This document shows, one piece after another, positions 1-11,069 of a DNA stretch of 64,000 bases; the stretch's first letter is position 1, and each line of letters opens with the position of its first letter. A model generated the notes under the pieces. The model was not told the origin of the DNA. It worked only from the letters and a program-made list of their open reading frames with translations, and did no database searches. The DNA is from an uncultured Gammaproteobacteria bacterium (GTDB lineage: Bacteria > Pseudomonadota > Gammaproteobacteria > JAADHQ01). The position numbers were made by a program, and so were the translations under genes. The stretch is taken from NCBI GenBank assembly GCA_947258655.1, contig CAMYJD010000011.1, positions 1-64,000 on the forward strand. The letters run 5' to 3'.

Positions 1-674
1 ACATAACTGATCAACAGGGCCAGATCGGCGACGTCACCATCATCCATCATACCGCGATAGGCATTGACGTTCTGACCGAGTAAATTGATCTCGCGCACAC
101 CTTGTTCAGCCAGGGCGACGACCTCGGCAATAATATCATCCAGGGGTCGACTGACCTCTTCGCCGCGCGTGTAGGGTACAACGCAAAATGTACAATACTT
201 GCTACAACCTTCCATAACAGAAACGAAGGCCGTCGGGCCATCCGCCTTTGGGCGCGGCAAACAGTCAAATTTTTCAATTTCCGGAAAACTGATATCGACC
301 ACAGCAATGCGCTTGCGTGTAACATCATTGAGCATGGCGGGTAAACGATGCAGGGTCTGCGGGCCAAACACCATATCGACATAGGGTGCGCGCAGGCGGA
401 TCGCATCACCTTCCTGGCTGGCCACACAACCACCGACACCGATGACGACCTCGGGGCGCTGTTCCTTTATTTCGCGCCACATGCCCAACTGGGAAAAGAC
501 CTTCTCCTGCGCCTTTTCGCGTATGGAACAGGTGTTTAACAGCAGCACGTCAGCCTGTTGCGCATCAGCCGTCCTTTGCAGGCCATGCGAAGCCTGCAGC
601 ACGTCCGCCATTTTATCGGAATCGTACTCATTCATCTGACATCCGAATGTGCGGATATGTACCTTGCCTGCCAT
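1..674 (-). CDS. miaB: tRNA-2-methylthio-N6-dimethylallyladenosine synthase MiaB (N-terminal part, runs off the window)
   Basis: Radical-SAM methylthiotransferase that adds a methylthio group to i6A37 in tRNAs reading UNN codons; cytoplasmic, with two [4Fe-4S] clusters. Reading the minus strand from the ATG at 674, the protein opens with [19 protein letters not shown], the classic MiaB start with the first cluster Cys, then [12 protein letters not shown] and [10 protein letters not shown] (second and third Cys of the N-terminal UPF0004 domain), and later [17 protein letters not shown], the CxxxCxxC radical-SAM motif. About 224 codons are visible; the C-terminal half, including the TRAM domain, lies before position 1. 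The frame is open throughout. Confidence 0.97.
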   Translation of the reverse strand, partial: MAGKVHIRTFGCQMNEYDSDKMADVLQASHGLQRTADAQQADVLLLNTCSIREKAQEKVFSQLGMWREIKEQRPEVVIGVGGCVASQEGDAIRLRAPYVDMVFGPQTLHRLPAMLNDVTRKRIAVVDISFPEIEKFDCLPRPKADGPTAFVSVMEGCSKYCTFCVVPYTRGEEVSRPLDDIIAEVVALAEQGVREINLLGQNVNAYRGMMDDGDVADLALLISY

Positions 675-824
675 ACTTGCCTCAAGCCCGTTTTCAAGAG
701 CGCGTAAGATACTACTTTTTCTATAAAATTTCCATTACAGCGGGCCAGAGGAAGGCTCCGGACAATCCTGATTTATGCGCCGGAAAATAAAATATCTCTT
801 TATTTTCATGAGATTACAACACGT

Positions 825-1697
825 TCATACGGGTTCAAGAACACTGTAGCGGACATCGACGGTCAACACCATTTGCTCGATTTGCTGCAACGCCTGCTTG
901 CCCTCGTGGCTGGCACGATACAGGTGCGGCGTCATTAACAGCAAGTCAGACAGCAACGGCTGTCCGACAGCGGCCGTCTGATAACACAGTGACTGGTTGT
1001 CGATCTGTCTGAAACCGACCTCCTGCCTGACAACGGCGCTGGATTGATCCACTCTCCTGACAACCGGGTAGATAATCTCGCGCAGCTCGAGCAGATGATC
1101 CGGACCGGCATCGACCCGGATCAGCTTGCCTGCCGTGTGCAACATTTTGCTGAAACCGGCCCCGTGACTAAAACCGAACACACTCCAGAGTATGTCCACA
1201 CTATCTGCGCAAACCGGCGCATACTGACTGTTACCCACGACCCAGGTAATATCACGGTTTCTTTTTGCCGCGGCCAGAATCGCCCACTTGGAAATATCCA
1301 GCCCGGTCAGCATGTACTCTGCCTGAGCATGCTGCTGTTCAAGGTAGTGATAAAAATAATCGAGGTAATAACCATCTCCGCAACCTGCATCCACGCAGGA
1401 GAGCGACGATGTGCCGGCGCTGTACTCGAGTGACAATTCAGCAAGACGGGAGGCGATGGGGGCATAAAAACCGGCATTCAGAAAACGTGCACGGGCTGTC
1501 ACCATGGCTTTGCTGTCTCCGGGATCGCGTGACTTCTTGTGTTGCACAGGCAACAGGTTCACATAGGCCTGACGGGCAATATCATAGCTATGACCCTGTT
1601 CACACTTCAATGTGCCATCATGATGCTGCAACACCAATCCGTCTATTGGGCAAGCAAGTTGGGTGAATTTTTCAAGCGCCACGTCGATAGCCTGCAT
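825..1697 (-). CDS. rlmA: 23S rRNA (guanine-N1)-methyltransferase RlmA
   Basis: SAM-dependent methyltransferase that makes m1G in helix 35 of 23S rRNA (G745 in E. coli). The 290-aa protein has the family's N-terminal zinc-finger region followed by the signature YVNLLPVQHKKSRDPGDS around residues 45-62, and a Rossmann SAM-binding motif VDAGCGDGYYLDYF near residue 102. Length is slightly above the E. coli protein (269 aa). Oddity: the Zn ligands of E. coli are CxxC...CxxxH; here the finger reads C16-P-I-D19 ... C32-E-Q-G-H36, so the second Cys is Asp. It sits alone between miaB and manC, all on the minus strand. RlmA(I) rather than RlmA(II) is inferred from class of organism. Confidence 0.93.
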   Translation of the reverse strand: MQAIDVALEKFTQLACPIDGLVLQHHDGTLKCEQGHSYDIARQAYVNLLPVQHKKSRDPGDSKAMVTARARFLNAGFYAPIASRLAELSLEYSAGTSSLSCVDAGCGDGYYLDYFYHYLEQQHAQAEYMLTGLDISKWAILAAAKRNRDITWVVGNSQYAPVCADSVDILWSVFGFSHGAGFSKMLHTAGKLIRVDAGPDHLLELREIIYPVVRRVDQSSAVVRQEVGFRQIDNQSLCYQTAAVGQPLLSDLLLMTPHLYRASHEGKQALQQIEQMVLTVDVRYSVLEPV

Positions 1698-1790
1698 GGA
1701 TTAATGAGCCAGGTATGAACACCAGGCAATCGGGTAATAGCTGATAGCGCGATAATGCGGTCTTGCTATAAAGCGCTATAAGAATATAAA

Positions 1791-3212
1791 TCAGGCTCGC
1801 CCGTATACATCCTCATAACGGACAATATCGTCTTCTCCCAGGTACTCGCCACTCTGCACCTCGATCATGACCAGATCACAGATACCCGGATTACTCAGAC
1901 GATGCTGATGACCGGCCGGTATATAGGTTGATTGGTTGGTATGCAACAGGAAGGTTTCCTCACCATTGACCACCTCGGCCGTGCCGGAGACGACAATCCA
2001 GTGTTCATTACGATGATGATGCATCTGTAACGACAAGGAAGACCCCGGTTTTACGAGAATACGTTTGATCTTGAAGCGAGGACCCTCCTCCAGCGTGGTA
2101 TAGGTACCCCAGGGTCGATGCACCGTTTGATGAAAACGGAATAACTCGTTACCCCTGGACTTGAGCTTTTCGACGATCTTTTTAACGTCCTGGACATGCT
2201 CACGCTCCGAGATCAGCAATGCATCCGGTGTATCTACAATGATCAGGTCTTCAACACCGATCGCTGCCACCAGTCTGTCCTCGCTGTGTATATAGGTGTT
2301 GCGGGTCTCGATCGTCATCGCCGCCCCGACCATGCGATTACCCTGCTCGTCTGCGGGCGACAGCTCACTGATCGCATCCCATGAACCGACATCACCCCAG
2401 CCGATGTCACAGGCTACCACGGCAACCCTGTCGGCCTTCTCCATCACCGCATAATCGATCGAATCGGCCGGGACAGTGGCAAAGCAATCTGCATCCAGCT
2501 CGGTTGGCTGTATATCCCGCGCAGATTCCTGCCAGCACGATATAACTGCTGCATACATGTCAGGAGCACTGTTTTCCAGCGCGCGCAGATAAACACCGGG
2601 TTTGAAACAGAACATACCGGAGTTCCACAGGTAGTCTCCGGATTCGAGGTAGGCATTGGCAGTGGCAAGATCCGGCTTTTCAACAAAACTGTCTACTTTA
2701 CTGGTATTGAGCTGTGCATCCAGGGTCTCGCCCTGCTTGATATAGCCATAACCGGTCTCGGGCTTGTCCGGGCGGATACCGAAGGTGACCAGATAATCCT
2801 GGCGCGCAAGCTCCACGGCACTGGTCACGGCTGCTGCGAACGCCTGTTGTTTTTTGATAATGTGATCCGCCGGCAGAACCAGCATGACCGCATCTTCATC
2901 CTGTTGCACGGCCAATGCTGCCATCGCTATGGCCGGTGCCGTATTTCTGCCACATGGCTCCAGTATGTAGGAAAATTCCAGCGCTTGATCCAGCTCTACC
3001 TCAGTATATTCATCGCGGGTCTGAAAATAGTAATCACGGTTGGTGATGGTCAGGATCTTACTGACGTCATCAAGCTGCGCTGTGCGCTTCAGCGTTTTTT
3101 GTAACAGACCCTCGCCATCGGGCAGGCGCATAAAAGGCTTCGGATGTGCCTCTCTGGATATTGGCCACAACCGTGTGCCGGCACCGCCGGATAGAATTAC
3201 TGGTATCAACAT
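1791..3212 (-). CDS. manC: mannose-1-phosphate guanylyltransferase / mannose-6-phosphate isomerase
   Basis: Bifunctional enzyme of GDP-mannose synthesis (names in use: ManC, CpsB, AlgA), supplying mannose, rhamnose or fucose for O-antigen, capsule or exopolysaccharide. The 473-aa protein has the nucleotidyltransferase signature LSGGAGTRLWPISREAHPK at residues 8-26 and FVEKPD near residue 175; the C-terminal cupin half (about residues 350-470) contains RPWGTYTTLEEG and QMHHHRNEHWIVVSGTA with the metal-binding histidines of the type II phosphomannose isomerase. Length is normal for the family. No other polysaccharide gene lies nearby, so it appears as an isolated housekeeping copy. Confidence 0.96.
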   Translation of the reverse strand: MLIPVILSGGAGTRLWPISREAHPKPFMRLPDGEGLLQKTLKRTAQLDDVSKILTITNRDYYFQTRDEYTEVELDQALEFSYILEPCGRNTAPAIAMAALAVQQDEDAVMLVLPADHIIKKQQAFAAAVTSAVELARQDYLVTFGIRPDKPETGYGYIKQGETLDAQLNTSKVDSFVEKPDLATANAYLESGDYLWNSGMFCFKPGVYLRALENSAPDMYAAVISCWQESARDIQPTELDADCFATVPADSIDYAVMEKADRVAVVACDIGWGDVGSWDAISELSPADEQGNRMVGAAMTIETRNTYIHSEDRLVAAIGVEDLIIVDTPDALLISEREHVQDVKKIVEKLKSRGNELFRFHQTVHRPWGTYTTLEEGPRFKIKRILVKPGSSLSLQMHHHRNEHWIVVSGTAEVVNGEETFLLHTNQSTYIPAGHQHRLSNPGICDLVMIEVQSGEYLGEDDIVRYEDVYGRA

Positions 3213-3274
3213 TGTTATACGAGTCCTTATTGAAGAAGATACGAAACATAACTTAGCATATTCATTCGAATAAT

Positions 3275-3298
3275 AAAAAGGCCAGCAATGGCTGGCCT
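3275..3298 (-). terminator. Rho-independent terminator downstream of ssb
   Basis: On the minus strand a perfect 7-bp stem GGCCAGC/GCTGGCC with a 4-nt loop is followed directly by TTTTTATTATT. It begins 28 bp after the ssb stop codon and precedes manC, so ssb is probably transcribed separately from manC. Confidence 0.85.
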
Positions 3299-3325
3299 GA
3301 TGTGATGCGGATGATCAATTCTCCG

Positions 3326-3784
3326 CTAGAACGGGATATCGTCATCAAAGTCTGCCGATGAACCCGCGGGTGCGGCAGCGGGCGCCGACTTCGCGGGTGC
3401 CTGCGACGGCATATCCTGCTGGAAACCGGCACTGCCACCGCTGCGTCCACCGAGCATCTGCATTTCATTGGCAATGATCTTGGTGGTATAACGATCCTGG
3501 CCCTGCTTGTCCTGCCATTTCTCGGTACGAATGGAACCTTCAACATAGATCTGCGATCCCTTGCGCACATATTCGCCGACGATTTCTGCCAGACGACCAA
3601 AAAAAGTCACCTTGTGCCATTCGGTCCGTTCCTGCTTTTCACCGCTCTGTTTGTCCTTCCATTGCTCGGACGTTGCTACAGAAACTTCGGCCACGGCAGA
3701 GCCACTGGGCATATAGCGGACCTCCGGATCCTGACCGACATTGCCAACAATAATTGCCTTGTTTACACCACGTGCCATATTCAC
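3326..3784 (-). CDS. ssb: single-stranded DNA-binding protein SSB
   Basis: Coats single-stranded DNA in replication, recombination and repair and recruits partners through its C-terminal tip. The 152-aa protein opens [20 protein letters not shown], continues with an OB fold to about residue 110 ([37 protein letters not shown]), has a short low-complexity A/P/S/G linker and ends DFDDDIPF, the conserved partner-binding tip. The start is the Met at 3784 (MNMARG), with the alternative Met at 3778. It stands between a YajR-type MFS gene and manC. I see no convincing LexA box in its upstream 180 bp. Confidence 0.97.
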   Translation of the reverse strand: MNMARGVNKAIIVGNVGQDPEVRYMPSGSAVAEVSVATSEQWKDKQSGEKQERTEWHKVTFFGRLAEIVGEYVRKGSQIYVEGSIRTEKWQDKQGQDRYTTKIIANEMQMLGGRSGGSAGFQQDMPSQAPAKSAPAAAPAGSSADFDDDIPF

Positions 3785-3963
3785 TCTCCAAATGTATGTT
3801 TTGATTTTGCCTGATTAGGTAATTTTTAATAAATGTGTGCAAAACATTACAGCGTATTCATATTGCCGCGAAATCGATGGACGTTTCAACGGCCGAAACC
3901 AACACTTATCATTCTGTTTGCGACGCTAACTATAACGCCTTATAACGCCAGTGCCAACGCATT

Positions 3964-5373
3964 TCAGCTGTCCTGATCCGATGCCGAATACTGTAGCAGC
4001 GCCTCCTCATCGAGGGCCTTGCTATCGACTTTCAGATAGGCCACTCGATCTTCAACAATAACAATGGCTTCGGCAACACCGGTGACGGCCGTCAATTGCG
4101 CAGACAGATGTGCCGCCTGCCCGGGCTGGACCTTGCCAATGTTTAACAGATAACTATTCAGGTAACGTGGATCTTTCATCGAACTGGCCAGTATAAGCCA
4201 CACCAGCGCCAGCGCTGCACACAGGATAAACACACTGCTATAGCCGAACTGACCATGCATCACACCACCAAGGCTGCCGCCGAGAAAAGCACCGAGGAAC
4301 TGGCTGCTGGAATAAAAACCCATCGCCGTGCCCTTGCTGGCCGGTGGTGCAATCTTTGATACCAGTGATGGCAGACTGGCCTCAAGCAGGTTAAAGGCAC
4401 TGAAAAAAACCAGCAACATCAGCACGGCCAGCCACAAATGCTGATACCACAGGGCCAGGCCGAGTTGTGCCAGTCCAATGAACAGGATAGCCCCGAGGAA
4501 TACCTTCTTCATGCGCCGGTGGCGTTCGGCTATAATGATAAAGGGCACCATGACCAGCACCGATAGCAGCAGGATCGGCAGATAAATCCACCAGTGCCGC
4601 GCGGAGTCCACGCCGAGCACATTCTGCAATACCAGCGGAAAAACGACAAAGCTGGCCGTCAGGATCATGTGTAACGTGAAAATACCGACATCGAGGCGCA
4701 GTAACTGGGTATCTCTGAGGGTCTGCGCAAACTGTGCAGGCACCGGTTCCGCATCACGATGCACGCGCTGACTGACTGGATTGGGTACCATCCAGGTCAG
4801 CACCAGCATACCCAGCACTGCCATAAACGCGGTAAACCAGAACAGGCCGCTCAAGCCTAGCCAGTGATCAAACAACGGTCCCAATACCAGCGCCAATGCA
4901 AACGCGCTACCGATACTCATACCGATCATGGCCATCGCCTTGGTCCGATGTTCCTCGCGGGTCAGGTCGGCGGCCAGGGCCATTACTGCCGCGGCGATCG
5001 CTCCACATCCCTGTAACGCGCGCCCGGCTATGACACCATAGACGGAGTCTGACATCGCCGCGACGATACTGCCCAGCGCGAACAGGCCCAGCCCCATCAG
5101 GATAACCGGCTTGCGGCCAATACGGTCGGACAACAGCCCAAACGGGATTTGCAGCAGGCCTTGGGTCAAGCCGTATATGCCAATGGCAAGACCGATCAGC
5201 GCCGGCGTCGCGCCGATCAACCTGTCCTGGTACAGGCTGATGACCGGAAACAGCATAAATAACCCCAGCATACGTATGGAATAGATGCTGGCCAGGGACA
5301 GCGCCGCCCTGCGTTCAAGCGGGGTCATACTGTGAGCTGCTTTGCTGCCGACGGTCAAAACGTCTTCCTTCAT
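3964..5373 (-). CDS. MFS transporter, YajR-like, with C-terminal ferredoxin-like domain
   Basis: Inner-membrane major facilitator of 469 aa. Twelve hydrophobic segments span about residues 24-400; the loop between helices 2 and 3 reads GLLSDRIGRKPVI, the MFS signature. After the last helix a soluble tail (about residues 405-469: KVQPGQAAHLSAQLTAVTG then VEDRVAYLKVD) matches the small cytosolic YAM domain known from E. coli YajR. Substrate unknown; drug-efflux annotation would be a guess. It is divergent from uvrA with only 71 bp between the start codons, and this ssb-MFS-uvrA order is common in gammaproteobacteria, so the neighbourhood is conserved rather than functional. Confidence 0.88.
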   Translation of the reverse strand: MKEDVLTVGSKAAHSMTPLERRAALSLASIYSIRMLGLFMLFPVISLYQDRLIGATPALIGLAIGIYGLTQGLLQIPFGLLSDRIGRKPVILMGLGLFALGSIVAAMSDSVYGVIAGRALQGCGAIAAAVMALAADLTREEHRTKAMAMIGMSIGSAFALALVLGPLFDHWLGLSGLFWFTAFMAVLGMLVLTWMVPNPVSQRVHRDAEPVPAQFAQTLRDTQLLRLDVGIFTLHMILTASFVVFPLVLQNVLGVDSARHWWIYLPILLLSVLVMVPFIIIAERHRRMKKVFLGAILFIGLAQLGLALWYQHLWLAVLMLLVFFSAFNLLEASLPSLVSKIAPPASKGTAMGFYSSSQFLGAFLGGSLGGVMHGQFGYSSVFILCAALALVWLILASSMKDPRYLNSYLLNIGKVQPGQAAHLSAQLTAVTGVAEAIVIVEDRVAYLKVDSKALDEEALLQYSASDQDS

Positions 5374-5395
5374 TAGTATTGATTTTTAAACTTAA

Positions 5396-5412
5396 AACTA
5401 GCGTATACTAGC
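5396..5412. promoter_or_regulatory. possible operator between MFS gene and uvrA (CTAG-N6-CTAG)
   Basis: The 71-bp divergent spacer contains ACTAGCGTATACTAGC, two CTAG half-sites six bases apart, 35-50 bp upstream of the uvrA start. uvrA is a typical SOS gene, so this may be where a repressor binds, but the motif is not the CTGT-N8-ACAG box of enteric LexA. The assignment is speculative; it could be chance. Confidence 0.2.
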
Positions 5413-5444
5413 AGGTTGCAATAATAACTGGTATTACGATTTAA

Positions 5445-8270
5445 ATGGACACTATCATTATTCGTGGGGCACGCACCCACAACCTGCAAAACATCGATGT
5501 CGAATTACCTCGCGACAAGCTGATCGTTATTACCGGCCTATCCGGTTCAGGGAAATCCTCACTCGCCTTCGATACTATTTACGCCGAGGGCCAACGCCGT
5601 TATGTCGAGTCATTATCGGCCTATGCGCGTCAGTTCCTGTCGATGATGGAAAAACCCGACGTCGATCATATCGAGGGGCTGTCGCCGGCAATATCGATCG
5701 AGCAGAAGTCGACGTCGCATAATCCACGCTCCACTGTCGGCACGATTACCGAGATCTACGATTACCTGCGTCTGCTCTATGCACGCGCCGGCGATCCGCG
5801 TTGCCCTGATCATGATATTACTCTCGAGGCACAGACGGTCAGTCAAATGGTCGACCATGTGCTGGCCCTACCCGAGGGTAGCAAGCTGATGTTGCTGGCA
5901 CCGATGGTCGATAACCGCAAGGGTGAGCACCTGCATGTCATTGAAGAACTGAAATCACAGGGATTCATTCGCGCCCGTATCGACGGCATTATCGTTGACC
6001 TGGACGATGCACCGACACTGGACCTGCATCAGAAACATACCATCGAGGCTGTCGTCGATCGCTTCAAGGTCAAACAGGATCTGCAGTTACGCCTGGCCGA
6101 ATCGTTCGAGACGGCACTGCGCCTGAGTGACGGTACCGCGCGCATCGCATGGATGGATGATACACAGCAGCAGGAACTGGTTTTCTCGGACAAATTCGCC
6201 TGTCCACAATGTGGTTACAGTCTCAGTGAACTCGAGCCGCGGCTGTTTTCGTTCAATAATCCCGTCGGTGCCTGCCCCACCTGCGATGGTCTCGGTAGCA
6301 AGTCCTTTTTTGACCCACAACTGGTCGTAAATAATCCGCACCTCAGTCTGGCCGGGGGTGCTATCCGTGGCTGGGACAGGCGTAATGCCTACTACTTCAA
6401 TCTGATCAGCTCACTGGCAGATCATTATGGCTTCGATATAGAAACACCTTTTGAAGACCTCGACAGTGAATCACAGGAACTGCTTCTGTACGGCAGTGGC
6501 GATGAGATCATCGAATTCGAATACTTTAATGAACGTGGCGGCATTACCATTAAACGTCATCCCTTCGAAGGCATCATCCGTAATATGGAACGACGCTATC
6601 GCGAGACCGAATCCAATGTTGTGCGCGAGGAATTGGCCAAATATCTGAGCATCCAGGCATGCCCTGACTGTCACGGCGCACGTCTGACACGCTCTGCCCG
6701 ACATGTCTACATCGACGACAAGACCATACCGGATATTTCCTCGATGCCGATCGGGGTCGCGCAGACATTCTTCACTGAACTGAAACTACCCGGAAAACGC
6801 GGTGAAATTGCCAGCAAGATCATTGTCGAGATCGGCCAGCGCCTCGACTTCCTCGTCAACGTCGGCCTCGATTATCTGACCCTGGAACGCAGCGCCGACA
6901 CCTTGTCCGGCGGCGAGGCTCAACGCATACGCCTGGCCAGTCAGATTGGTGCCGGCCTGGTCGGCGTCATGTATGTACTCGATGAACCGTCGATCGGACT
7001 ACATCAGCGCGATAACCAGCGCTTGTTGAACACATTGAATTTTCTCCGCGATCTCGGCAACACCGTCATTGTTGTCGAACACGACGAGGATGCAATACGC
7101 GCTGCCGACCATGTCGTCGATATCGGCCCCGGTGCCGGTGTCCACGGCGGACAGATCATCGCCCAGGGCACGCCGGCACAGATCATGAAAAACCGCGACT
7201 CACTGACCGGGCAATACCTGTCGGGCAAACTGATGATAGCATTGCCCGAATCACGTACAGCGAATGATGCGGACAAACAACTGGTCCTGAAAGGAGCTTG
7301 CGGAAATAACCTGAAAAATGTCACCGTACAGATCCCGGTTGGTCTGATGACGGCCGTTACCGGAGTGTCCGGTTCAGGCAAATCCACACTGATCAATGAC
7401 ACCTTCTACAAGCATGTGTCGCAACAACTGAACAAGGGCAGTAATATACCGGCACCGTTTGCATCCTTTGAAGGTCTTGAACAGATCGACAAGGTCGTGG
7501 ATATCGACCAGAGCCCGATCGGGCGTACACCGCGTTCGAATCCGGCCACCTACACCGGGCTGTTCACCCCCATCCGCGAACTGTTTGCCGGCACCCAGGA
7601 AGCACGCTCACGCGGCTATACCCCGGGACGTTTCAGCTTCAACGTCAAAGGCGGGCGCTGCGAATCCTGTCAGGGCGACGGCGTCATCAAGGTTGAAATG
7701 CATTTCCTTCCCGATATCTATGTGACCTGCGATGTATGCAAGAGCAAACGCTACAACCGCGAAACGCTCGATATACGTTACAAGGGCAGGAACATCTATG
7801 AGGTACTGGACATGACCGTCGAGGATGCCCTGGAGTTCTTCGAGAACATCCCGGTCGTGCGCAAAAAGCTGCAGACCCTGCTGGATGTCGGGCTGTCCTA
7901 TATTCGCCTGGGCCAGAACGCGACCACGCTGTCCGGTGGTGAGGCACAACGGGTCAAATTATCGCGCGAACTGTCCAAACGCGATACCGGCAAGACCCTG
8001 TATATACTCGACGAACCGACGACGGGACTGCATTTTCATGACATCCAGCAATTACTGCATGTCCTCCATCGCCTGCGCGACCATGGCAATACCATCGTTG
8101 TCATCGAACATAACCTGGATGTCATCAAGACCGCAGACTGGGTCATCGATCTGGGACCGGAAGGGGGTGTCAATGGCGGAGAGATTATCGCTGAAGGAAC
8201 ACCGGAACAGATTGTTAAGTGCAAGCAATCTTATACCGGCCAGTTTCTGAAGCCATTATTAAAACAATAG
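5445..8270 (+). CDS. uvrA: excinuclease ABC subunit UvrA
   Basis: Damage-recognition ATPase of nucleotide excision repair, acting as a dimer with UvrB. The 941-aa protein is full length. It opens [20 protein letters not shown], has Walker [15 protein letters not shown] at residue 31 and a second one [14 protein letters not shown] near residue 640, and two ABC signatures ([16 protein letters not shown] and [15 protein letters not shown]). Zinc-binding cysteines are visible at [14 protein letters not shown]...CPTCDG and CESCQGDGV...CDVCKS. The ATG at 5445 follows an AT-rich spacer. Divergent promoters with the MFS gene must lie within 71 bp. Confidence 0.98.
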   Translation: MDTIIIRGARTHNLQNIDVELPRDKLIVITGLSGSGKSSLAFDTIYAEGQRRYVESLSAYARQFLSMMEKPDVDHIEGLSPAISIEQKSTSHNPRSTVGTITEIYDYLRLLYARAGDPRCPDHDITLEAQTVSQMVDHVLALPEGSKLMLLAPMVDNRKGEHLHVIEELKSQGFIRARIDGIIVDLDDAPTLDLHQKHTIEAVVDRFKVKQDLQLRLAESFETALRLSDGTARIAWMDDTQQQELVFSDKFACPQCGYSLSELEPRLFSFNNPVGACPTCDGLGSKSFFDPQLVVNNPHLSLAGGAIRGWDRRNAYYFNLISSLADHYGFDIETPFEDLDSESQELLLYGSGDEIIEFEYFNERGGITIKRHPFEGIIRNMERRYRETESNVVREELAKYLSIQACPDCHGARLTRSARHVYIDDKTIPDISSMPIGVAQTFFTELKLPGKRGEIASKIIVEIGQRLDFLVNVGLDYLTLERSADTLSGGEAQRIRLASQIGAGLVGVMYVLDEPSIGLHQRDNQRLLNTLNFLRDLGNTVIVVEHDEDAIRAADHVVDIGPGAGVHGGQIIAQGTPAQIMKNRDSLTGQYLSGKLMIALPESRTANDADKQLVLKGACGNNLKNVTVQIPVGLMTAVTGVSGSGKSTLINDTFYKHVSQQLNKGSNIPAPFASFEGLEQIDKVVDIDQSPIGRTPRSNPATYTGLFTPIRELFAGTQEARSRGYTPGRFSFNVKGGRCESCQGDGVIKVEMHFLPDIYVTCDVCKSKRYNRETLDIRYKGRNIYEVLDMTVEDALEFFENIPVVRKKLQTLLDVGLSYIRLGQNATTLSGGEAQRVKLSRELSKRDTGKTLYILDEPTTGLHFHDIQQLLHVLHRLRDHGNTIVVIEHNLDVIKTADWVIDLGPEGGVNGGEIIAEGTPEQIVKCKQSYTGQFLKPLLKQ

Positions 8271-8307
8271 ACAGCGCACGAAGCAGGCTGTAACAGTAAA
8301 GACAAGA

Positions 8308-8340
8308 CTGCCGGAACAGGCTCTGGGCCTGTTCCGGCAG
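8308..8340. terminator. strong hairpin between convergent uvrA and ndk
   Basis: A 14-bp almost perfect inverted repeat (CTGCCGGAACAGGC ... GCCTGTTCCGGCAG, 5-nt loop) lies 37 bp after the uvrA stop and 28 bp before the ndk stop. Neither side has a clean T run, so it is either a Rho-assisted end or an RNA-stabilising hairpin serving both convergent genes. Confidence 0.6.
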
Positions 8341-8368
8341 CTCAACCAGATAATGCTATTGGTTTGCG

Positions 8369-8800
8369 CTAGCGCGTACGTGGACAGATCTGCTCATCAC
8401 TGAAGAAATAGGCGATCTCGACAGCGGCCGTTTCCGCCGCATCCGAACCATGACAGGCATTCTCATCGATACTACTGGCAAAGGTCGCACGTATCGTACC
8501 CGCCGCCGCCTCTTTCGGATTGGTCGCGCCCATCACCTCACGGTGTTTGCTGATCGCGTTTTCCCCTTCGAGCACCTGTACAATAACCGGGCCCGAAGTC
8601 ATAAATTCAACCAGGTCATTGAAAAAAGGGCGCTCCTTGTGCACGGCATAAAAACCTTCCGCCTGCTCACGGCTCAGATGCATCATACGCGCAGCAATGA
8701 TCTGCAGACCGGCATCTTCGAAATGTGTATAAATCTTGCCAATCACATTCTTGGCAACGGCATCGGGTTTAATAATCGATAATGTGCGTTCTATAGCCAT
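8369..8800 (-). CDS. ndk: nucleoside diphosphate kinase
   Basis: Transfers the gamma phosphate from ATP to nucleoside diphosphates through a phosphohistidine. The 143-aa protein starts [20 protein letters not shown] and carries the catalytic His117 in [13 protein letters not shown]. Length and sequence are canonical. The start ATG at 8800 is preceded by CCGGAGTAATAA, a good ribosome binding site. It lies 184 bp downstream of fusA2 on the same strand; the spacer holds a GC-rich hairpin, so co-transcription is possible but not certain. Confidence 0.97.
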   Translation of the reverse strand: MAIERTLSIIKPDAVAKNVIGKIYTHFEDAGLQIIAARMMHLSREQAEGFYAVHKERPFFNDLVEFMTSGPVIVQVLEGENAISKHREVMGATNPKEAAAGTIRATFASSIDENACHGSDAAETAAVEIAYFFSDEQICPRTR

Positions 8801-8947
8801 TTATTACTCCGGAAAATAAATTGAATACAAGGGAACAGGTTCATGCATACGTCATTGCAGTATCGTTGCTATCGATACACAGACATAACGGCGCCAGAAC
8901 CTGGCAACTTGGTGAAAAAAATCCTGCGATGAAAAACAACAGGAGGC

Positions 8948-8972
8948 ACAGGGTGGAGGACCCACCCTGTAC
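8948..8972. terminator. GC-rich hairpin after fusA2
   Basis: ACAGGGTGG ... CCACCCTGT forms a 9-bp stem with a 5-nt loop starting about 13 bp after the fusA2 stop codon. The downstream minus strand lacks a strong T run, so efficient intrinsic termination is uncertain; it may attenuate read-through into ndk. Confidence 0.5.
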
Positions 8973-8984
8973 GACCCAATGCTG

Positions 8985-11069
8985 TTACTTTTTGCTTTCG
9001 CGTTCTGCGGCTTCCTTGATGACTTCCTCGGCCACGTTTTTTGGACATGGCATGTAATGCGAGAATTCCATCGAGAATTGTCCACGACCCGAGGTCATCG
9101 TACGCAGATCACCAATGTAACCGAACATTTCACTCAGCGGCACATCGGCCTTGATACGTACGCTGGTCACGGTCGGCTCCTGCGACTTGATCATGCCGCG
9201 ACGACGGTTCAGATCACCAATAACATCACCGACGTTATCTTCCGGTGAAAAAACATCGACTTTCATGATCGGTTCGATCAACTGTGGACCGGCCTTCGGC
9301 ATGGTCTGACGGAATGCACTCTTGGCCGCGATTTCGAACGCGACCGCAGAGGAGTCGACCGCATGGAAGGCACCGTCCATCAGCGTGACCTTGAAATCAA
9401 GTACTGGATAGCCGGCCAGTACACCGTTATCGAGCATGTTCTTGAAGCCTTTCTCGACCGCTGGCCAGAATTCCCTCGGTACATTACCGCCGGTGACCTT
9501 CGATTCAAATTCGAAACCACTGCCTGGCTCACCCGGCTCGATGACATAATCGATCTTACCAAATTGACCCGAACCACCGGACTGTTTCTTGTGCGTATAA
9601 CTGTCTTCAGTACGCTGGGTGATCGTTTCACGATAGGCCACCTGCGGCTTGCCGACTTCCAGTTCAACACCATGGGTGCGCTTGAGGATGTCGACCTTGA
9701 TGTCCAGGTGCAGCTCACCCATACCTTTAAGGATGGTTTCGCCACTGTCTTCATCGGTCTCGACACGGAATGACGGATCCTCCTGGATCATCTTACCCAG
9801 CGCAACGCCCAGTTTTTCCGAGGCACCCTTGTCTTTCGGCGCAACCGCAATCGAGATAACCGGGTCCGGGAACACCATCGGTTCCAACGTGGCCGGGTTC
9901 TTCGGATCACACAGGGTATGACCGGTCTGTACATTTTTCATACCGATAACGGCAACGATATCACCGGCCTGGGCAGAGTTCAGCTCTTCGCGCGAATCCG
10001 CGTGCATCTCGACAATACGACCAATACGCTCGGTCTTGCCGGTAAAGGTATTTAGCACCGTCATACCTTTTTCCAGTACGCCCGAGTAAATACGAATAAA
10101 GGTCAAAGCGCCGAAACGGTCATCCATAATTTTGAATGCCAGTGCGCGCAGCGGGCGATCAGGATCGACTTCAGCGAATTCTCCGGTTTCCTCACCTTCC
10201 AGGTCAACCTCGGGCTGTGGCTTCACTTCAGTCGGATTAGGCAGGTAGTCAACGACCGCATCCAGCACCAGCTGCACGCCCTTGTTCTTGAACGCCGAAC
10301 CGCAATAGGTCGGGAAGAAATCCAGGGCAATCGTGCCTTTACGGATACAACGCTTCAGCGTATCAACATCCGGCATTTCACCTTCGAGGTATTTCTCCAT
10401 CACATCGTCATCCTGCTCGATGACGGTTTCGATCATCTCTTCACGGTATTGTGCCGCATCATCAACCATATCGGCCGGGATATCCTGCACCGTGTATTTG
10501 AGTGGATCACCGGAATCATCCCAGACATAGGCCTTTTCGCTAAGCAGATCGACCACACCAGTGAAATCATCTTCAGTACCGATAGGCAGGGTCATAATGA
10601 CCGGATTGGCTCCGAGTACATCCTTGACCTGCTTGACCACGCGGTAGAAGTCCGCACCCAGACGGTCGAGCTTGTTAACAAAAATAATGCGCGCCACTTC
10701 AGATTCATTCGCATAACGCCAGTTGGTTTCTGACTGCGGCTCAACACCACCGGAACCACAGAACACACCGACACCGCCATCCAGTACCTTCAATGAACGA
10801 TACACCTCGATAGTGAAGTCCACGTGTCCGGGAGTATCGATAATATTCAGGCGATGATCATTCCACGTACATGAAGTCGCGGCGGACTGAATCGTGATAC
10901 CACGTTCCTGTTCCTGCTCCATAAAGTCAGTAGTGGCTGCACCATCATGTACTTCACCCAGCTTGTGAATCTTTCCTGTCAGTTTCAGGATACGCTCGGT
11001 CGTGGTTGTCTTACCGGCATCAACGTGGGCGAAGATACCAATGTTTCTGTATTGCGTTAGATCAGTCAT
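8985..11069 (-). CDS. fusA2: translation elongation factor G, stand-alone second type
   Basis: Ribosomal translocase GTPase of 694 aa. The GTPase domain has [19 protein letters not shown] (G1), [12 protein letters not shown] (G2), [17 protein letters not shown] (G3) and [11 protein letters not shown] (G4); domains II-V follow in normal order, including [16 protein letters not shown] near the C-terminus. The gene stands alone, not in a str operon with rpsL, rpsG and tuf, and the opening [18 protein letters not shown] and the [19 protein letters not shown] region resemble the second EF-G of Vibrio and Shewanella. Whether it translocates, recycles ribosomes or replaces the main EF-G under stress is not decidable here. 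Confidence 0.93.
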   Translation of the reverse strand: MTDLTQYRNIGIFAHVDAGKTTTTERILKLTGKIHKLGEVHDGAATTDFMEQEQERGITIQSAATSCTWNDHRLNIIDTPGHVDFTIEVYRSLKVLDGGVGVFCGSGGVEPQSETNWRYANESEVARIIFVNKLDRLGADFYRVVKQVKDVLGANPVIMTLPIGTEDDFTGVVDLLSEKAYVWDDSGDPLKYTVQDIPADMVDDAAQYREEMIETVIEQDDDVMEKYLEGEMPDVDTLKRCIRKGTIALDFFPTYCGSAFKNKGVQLVLDAVVDYLPNPTEVKPQPEVDLEGEETGEFAEVDPDRPLRALAFKIMDDRFGALTFIRIYSGVLEKGMTVLNTFTGKTERIGRIVEMHADSREELNSAQAGDIVAVIGMKNVQTGHTLCDPKNPATLEPMVFPDPVISIAVAPKDKGASEKLGVALGKMIQEDPSFRVETDEDSGETILKGMGELHLDIKVDILKRTHGVELEVGKPQVAYRETITQRTEDSYTHKKQSGGSGQFGKIDYVIEPGEPGSGFEFESKVTGGNVPREFWPAVEKGFKNMLDNGVLAGYPVLDFKVTLMDGAFHAVDSSAVAFEIAAKSAFRQTMPKAGPQLIEPIMKVDVFSPEDNVGDVIGDLNRRRGMIKSQEPTVTSVRIKADVPLSEMFGYIGDLRTMTSGRGQFSMEFSHYMPCPKNVAEEVIKEAAERESKK

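Noticed and set aside
5374-5444. LexA (SOS) box for uvrA of the enteric type
   Set aside because: No CTGT-N8-ACAG match in the spacer; only a CTAG-N6-CTAG element, recorded at low confidence.
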